This document shows positions 15,750 through 18,683 of a stretch of 18,683 bases of DNA, piece after piece. Origin of the DNA: CAYJEQ01 sp964369235 (GTDB lineage: Bacteria > Bacillota > Clostridia > Oscillospirales > Ruminococcaceae). The stretch is from NCBI GenBank assembly GCA_964369235.1, contig CAYJEQ010000053.1:1-18683 (forward strand). Reading direction: 5' to 3'. The notes beneath the pieces are model-generated. The model was not told the origin of the DNA. It did no database searches and saw nothing but the letters and a program-made list of their open reading frames with translations. Both the position numbers and the translations under genes were made by a program. The stretch's first letter is position 1. Every line of letters begins with the position of its first letter.

Positions 15750-16814
15750 ACGAAATTAGTATATATAAATAAAGATAAGGATCTAATTGATAAATTTATA
15801 AAGCTCCCTAGCCTTCTGTATAATAAAGATGAAATCACCCAAAGCCCCACTGCAGAAAAACAGATATTACTGGGAGAACATATACTATCCCACTACTTTA
15901 CAGCTGAGGGGTTACTGGTACTTGGTGATGCTAATCAGCCTGTAGCAAGATGTATCATTACAATATATCATGGTGATAGTAAAGCCTATATTGGTTTTTT
16001 TGAGTCAATTGATCAGTTAGATGCTGCCTCATTACTATTTAAAGAGGCAGAAAGCTTCTGTAAATCTAAAGGTATAAATACTATTATAGGCCCTGTTGAT
16101 AGCTCCTTTTGGATTGGTTACCGACTTAAGATTAATCGTTTTGATACGCCTTATACCAGCGAGCCTTATAACAAAGATTACTATTATAATTTGTTTAAAA
16201 ATAGTGGCTATAGTGTACACTGTGAGTATCTATCTAACGACTATAACATAATAGATAAAAGTCACCAAAACCCCAAATACCAAAAACGACTTAGGGATAT
16301 GATAAACAAGGGATATACCATTAAGCCAATTAATAAGATTGACTTTGATCAGGTTTTATTGGATATCTATCCCCTTATTACTAAGCTATACAGTGATTTC
16401 CCTGAATTTAAGATGATATCCCAGTCAGAGTTTGTGGCTATGTTTACCCAGTTAAAAATTATACTTAATTATAATATAATTAAAGCCTCATACTATGATA
16501 ATAAACTGGTAGGGTTCTTTATTTCACTACCTGATTATGGCAACGCTGTATATGGTAAACTAAATATTAAAAAATTAGCAAAAATTCTTACTGTAAAAGC
16601 CAAAGCTAAAAAATACATACTGCTATATCTAGCAGTAGACAGTAATCATAAAGGCCTTGGGGCAGCTTTAACCCAGTCTGTTAAGGATTATCTACAAAAG
16701 CATCAAGTTAAATCAATAGGCGCTTTAATTATAAAAAACAAGGTATCTGCGGGATATTTTTCTGAACTTATGGGGGAAAAATATGAGTATGTACTGCTTA
16801 AAAGAGAGTTTTAA
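15747..16814 (+). CDS. Double GNAT-fold acyltransferase-like protein (AUC start)
   Basis: This 355-aa soluble protein is probably made of two GNAT domains. The N-terminal half has IIGPVDSSFWIGYRLK and the downstream TSEPYNKDYYYNLFKNSGY, a pattern of a large uncharacterised GNAT group. The C-terminal half carries the acetyl-CoA motif A as YLAVDSNHKGLGAAL, followed by the usual IKNKVSAGYFSELMG segment. An annotation using only standard start codons would begin at 16191 or later and lose the first 148 residues. The frame from ATC at 15747 is open and protein-like throughout. As the last gene of the cluster, 35 nt after the dikinase-like gene and ahead of a terminator, it may acylate an amino group of the product, such as that of an ethanolamine head group; this is inference. 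Confidence 0.75.
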   Translation: MTKLVYINKDKDLIDKFIKLPSLLYNKDEITQSPTAEKQILLGEHILSHYFTAEGLLVLGDANQPVARCIITIYHGDSKAYIGFFESIDQLDAASLLFKEAESFCKSKGINTIIGPVDSSFWIGYRLKINRFDTPYTSEPYNKDYYYNLFKNSGYSVHCEYLSNDYNIIDKSHQNPKYQKRLRDMINKGYTIKPINKIDFDQVLLDIYPLITKLYSDFPEFKMISQSEFVAMFTQLKIILNYNIIKASYYDNKLVGFFISLPDYGNAVYGKLNIKKLAKILTVKAKAKKYILLYLAVDSNHKGLGAALTQSVKDYLQKHQVKSIGALIIKNKVSAGYFSELMGEKYEYVLLKREF

Positions 16815-16847
16815 TAGGTTATTACCTAAAAATCTTAACTATTAAAT

Positions 16848-16900
16848 AATATGGAGTATTCCCTCGCCAACTGTGAGAGAATACTCCATATTATCGTTTT
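16848..16900 (+). terminator. Terminator of the lipid gene cluster
   Basis: An 18-bp stem with one mismatch (16848-16865 with 16875-16892, 9-nt loop) ends with ATTATCGTTTTAT. It lies 33 nt after the GNAT stop. No other terminator-like hairpin is seen between 10128 and this point, supporting one transcript. Confidence 0.7.
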
Positions 16901-16919
16901 ATATAATTTATATATTTTG

Positions 16920-16948
16920 TTGTATTTATTGCTGTTTTGTGGTATAAT
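16920..16948 (+). promoter_or_regulatory. Extended -10 promoter of the YczE/YitT-like gene
   Basis: TTGTAT and TATAAT are 17 bp apart with TGG directly before the -10 box. It is built exactly like the promoter at 10025-10053. The start codon is 60 nt downstream. Confidence 0.65.
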
Positions 16949-17008
16949 TTAATGTATATTATACAAATAATGTCAATTTCCCTCCTGAGTTAGAAAGGTG
17001 TATTCTCC

Positions 17009-17617
17009 ATGAATTATTTTAAAAAAATAGCTATTCTTATCTTTGGCAATGTACTGGTAACCTTTGGTATAGCTTTATCAGTAGCTGCAAATCTAGGGGC
17101 TGATCCCCTTACTGTATTATATCAAGGTAGTGCGATTACCTTCGGCCTAGATATAGGTATAGTTTCTTTTATAATAAATGGTATCTTCCTTTTATTAAGT
17201 GCTTTAGCAGATAGAAAATTAATCAAATTCGGAACTGTTATCTCTATGATTTCTCTTTCAGTTTTTCTTGACTTTTTTATACCACTTTTATCAAATTATA
17301 ATATTGACCAAAATCTTATATCCTCCTATATTGGTTTATTAGCTGGTATAATCATAATAGGTATCGGAAGCTCCATCTGTATCTCTGCAAACATAGGCCC
17401 TAATGTAATTGATGTTTTTTTACAGGTGGTTATTGCTAAAACTAAGTTAAGTGTTAAATACAGCAAAATTTCTCTAGATATCTTTAATATAATTCTTGGC
17501 GTATCCCTAGGAGGGCTTTTTGGCATAGGTACAATTATTAATGCTATGACCCTTGGATTTATATATGAAAAAAGCCTGAATTTTATTAAAAAGCATTTTC
17601 CGTCTCTAGATAGATAA
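17009..17617 (+). CDS. YczE/YitT-family integral membrane protein
   Basis: This 202-aa protein has five predicted membrane segments. The first half has FGIALSVAANLGADPLTVLY and the second half a matching SICISANIGPNVIDVFLQVV, an internal repeat typical of the YczE/YitT (DUF6198-like) group. The glycines and the Asn-Leu/Ile-Gly pair after the first helix are conserved. The function of the group is not established; transport or membrane maintenance roles have been suggested. GAAAGGTG precedes the ATG by about 8 nt. The gene has its own promoter and a terminator after it, so it is not part of the lipid cluster transcript. Confidence 0.8.
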   Translation: MNYFKKIAILIFGNVLVTFGIALSVAANLGADPLTVLYQGSAITFGLDIGIVSFIINGIFLLLSALADRKLIKFGTVISMISLSVFLDFFIPLLSNYNIDQNLISSYIGLLAGIIIIGIGSSICISANIGPNVIDVFLQVVIAKTKLSVKYSKISLDIFNIILGVSLGGLFGIGTIINAMTLGFIYEKSLNFIKKHFPSLDR

Positions 17618-17664
17618 TATTAGGATTATCTACCATCTATAATATCTAATAGATTACTACAATT

Positions 17665-17706
17665 AAGGGTCTTATCCTACTATGTTAAGTGGGATAAGAC
17701 CTTTTA
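17665..17706. terminator. Shared bidirectional terminator
   Basis: A stem of about 15 bp with two G-U type pairs (17665-17680 with 17689-17704) is followed by CTTTTAAT on the plus strand and preceded by AATTAAGGG. It lies between the convergent genes ending at 17617 and 17729, about 25-50 nt from each stop, and probably ends both transcripts. Confidence 0.65.
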
Positions 17707-17728
17707 ATACTGAGAAAACCCAAGATTT

Positions 17729-18637
17729 CTACACTACTAAATCTCCATTTTCTTTTAGATAGTCTGCAATTTTTATCAGTTCTTCTTTGCTCATAGGCTC
17801 TATTACAATATGACCTTTATCAAAAGGCTGTGTATATTCTTTTATATATTCAACAAAAGAATTGTAATTATAATATCCTTCAAGAAGTCTTTGTTCCGAA
17901 TAGATAGCAAAACACACCCAAGCATCATTAATCTCTGTGTTTAACTTTACTGTCACAAGGCTACTAGTGCCATCTATAGGAAATACACTTCTACAGTTTT
18001 CTGTAAGAGAATAAACCCCAATATTTATATCTCTATTTTTTTCATGCATTACAGTTGGCTTTGCGTAATAAACATCTAAAAGCTGTATTTCATGTAGTCT
18101 TTTTTCAAATTCATCAAGGCTTGTTGCCTTAGAAAAAGACTCCCTTTCCTCATCAGAAAAAGTATATGGAAACATTGCCGTAGTGATTATCCAGTTATTG
18201 TCATTATACTGGGTAGATGCCTTTTGATTAAGTACAGCCAGAGAAAAAGCTATCATACTTTCTTTTTGGGCAAAAAAACTATTTACTGTGAAGGTTTCAT
18301 CTTCATTATATAGCTCTACATTTCCAAAGCTATCTATAATCTCTTTTGACAAATCAAAGAAATCATTTATTTCTGTTTTTGTTGTAGGGATATTATATAA
18401 TAAACTAATCTGATTATCTTCATTAAATTTCCCTAAATCTAAAAAAATACCTCTGCCAATTGATTTAGGATTATAAAGGATACAGGTATTGTCTTTTGTT
18501 TCTCCCAGTTGTAAAACATAGGCATCATTATAATATCCAATTTCAAATCCTAGTTTTTTTATAATATCACTGATATTAACTTTTTTAGCTTTTTTAAAAA
18601 AACTATTTTTCCCTTTAATGGTTATCTTAAATGGCAT
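17729..18637 (-). CDS. Hypothetical protein, possibly DUF4299-like
   Basis: This 302-aa soluble protein begins MPFKITIKGKNSFFKKAKK, with no signal peptide or membrane segment. A short basic start, then a stretch with YNDAYVLQLGE and YNPKSIGRGIFLDLGK, recalls a Firmicutes family of about 300 aa that I associate from memory with DUF4299; the assignment is weak. The protein is rich in Asp, Glu, Asn and Tyr. AAGGGAG is 8-9 nt upstream of the ATG. One base separates the ATG from the stop of the preceding gene, so it is in an operon coming from the right. No function can be given. Confidence 0.7.
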   Translation of the reverse strand: MPFKITIKGKNSFFKKAKKVNISDIIKKLGFEIGYYNDAYVLQLGETKDNTCILYNPKSIGRGIFLDLGKFNEDNQISLLYNIPTTKTEINDFFDLSKEIIDSFGNVELYNEDETFTVNSFFAQKESMIAFSLAVLNQKASTQYNDNNWIITTAMFPYTFSDEERESFSKATSLDEFEKRLHEIQLLDVYYAKPTVMHEKNRDINIGVYSLTENCRSVFPIDGTSSLVTVKLNTEINDAWVCFAIYSEQRLLEGYYNYNSFVEYIKEYTQPFDKGHIVIEPMSKEELIKIADYLKENGDLVV

Positions 18638-18638
18638 A

Positions 18639-18683
18639 TTAATTTTCTCCCTTTACTTTCACAGATTTTAAAAAATCCTCAAA
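18639..18683 (-). CDS. 3' end of a gene entering from the right (partial)
   Basis: The minus strand from the window edge reads FEDFLKSVKVKGEN and then TAA (18641-18639), one base before the ATG of the next gene. The tight stop-start spacing, together with a ribosome binding site inside these last codons, suggests a real upstream gene in the same operon. Only 14 codons are visible, so identity cannot be judged. Confidence 0.45.
   Translation of the reverse strand, partial: FEDFLKSVKVKGEN

Noticed and set aside
16191..16814. A 207-aa GNAT protein starting at the internal ATG
   Set aside because: The same frame is open and protein-like for a further 148 codons upstream, back to a strong ribosome binding site, so this would be a truncated model.
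1..18683. CRISPR arrays, tRNA or rRNA genes, riboswitches
   Set aside because: No regularly spaced repeats, cloverleaf patterns or conserved aptamer sequences were recognised on either strand.

Overview
The window is AT-rich, with strong AGGAGG-type ribosome binding sites, intrinsic terminators and gene families typical of low-GC anaerobic Firmicutes. A member of the Clostridia is the best guess; I cannot name the species. There are three blocks, plus repeat and relic sequence between them.

Block 1 (about 1-8075) is a citrate-fermentation locus. A minus-strand operon citD-citE-citF encodes the three subunits of citrate lyase, with ATGA and 2-nt junctions, a good promoter upstream and a long hairpin downstream. 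Next to it are a minus-strand OmpR-type response regulator and a divergent plus-strand Cache-domain histidine kinase with a degenerate C-terminal receiver-like domain. A CitMHS-family citrate/metal transporter follows the kinase. The kinase is interrupted by 10 Ns. The six bases before and after the gap are identical, and collapsing them restores one 711-aa frame, so the break looks like an assembly join and not a mutation. Two inverted copies of a 130-bp element with terminal inverted repeats and a central terminator hairpin flank the regulator-kinase-transporter segment. The accessory genes citC, citG and citX are not in the window.

Block 2 (about 8080-10020) is a patch of hypothetical genes and decay. 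It holds a 435-aa protein with a DUF4304-like middle part, a broken small gene resembling the DUF6809 family, and a short plus-strand relic that resembles the C-terminus of an oxaloacetate decarboxylase gamma chain.

Block 3 (10128-16814) is the most unusual part: seven plus-strand genes behind one promoter and ahead of one terminator. In order they are a DgkA-type lipid kinase, a CarS/DUF46-type CDP-lipid synthase, a CDP-alcohol phosphatidyltransferase (PssA-like), a phosphatidylserine decarboxylase, a UbiA-superfamily membrane protein, a compact PEP-synthase/rifampin-phosphotransferase-like dikinase, and a double GNAT protein. The first four make a chemically complete route: lipid alcohol, lipid phosphate, CDP-lipid, phosphoserine lipid, phosphoethanolamine lipid. 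The last three suggest prenyl/lipid tailoring, phosphorylation and acylation of a product I cannot identify. The CarS, PssA and Psd steps plus UbiA resemble the archaeal polar-lipid pathway. The last two genes have no ATG, GTG or TTG at the expected start. Each instead has an AUC codon behind a strong Shine-Dalgarno sequence.

The right end holds a YczE/YitT-family membrane protein with its own extended -10 promoter, a shared bidirectional terminator, and two minus-strand genes (a 302-aa hypothetical and the last codons of a further gene) that run off the window.
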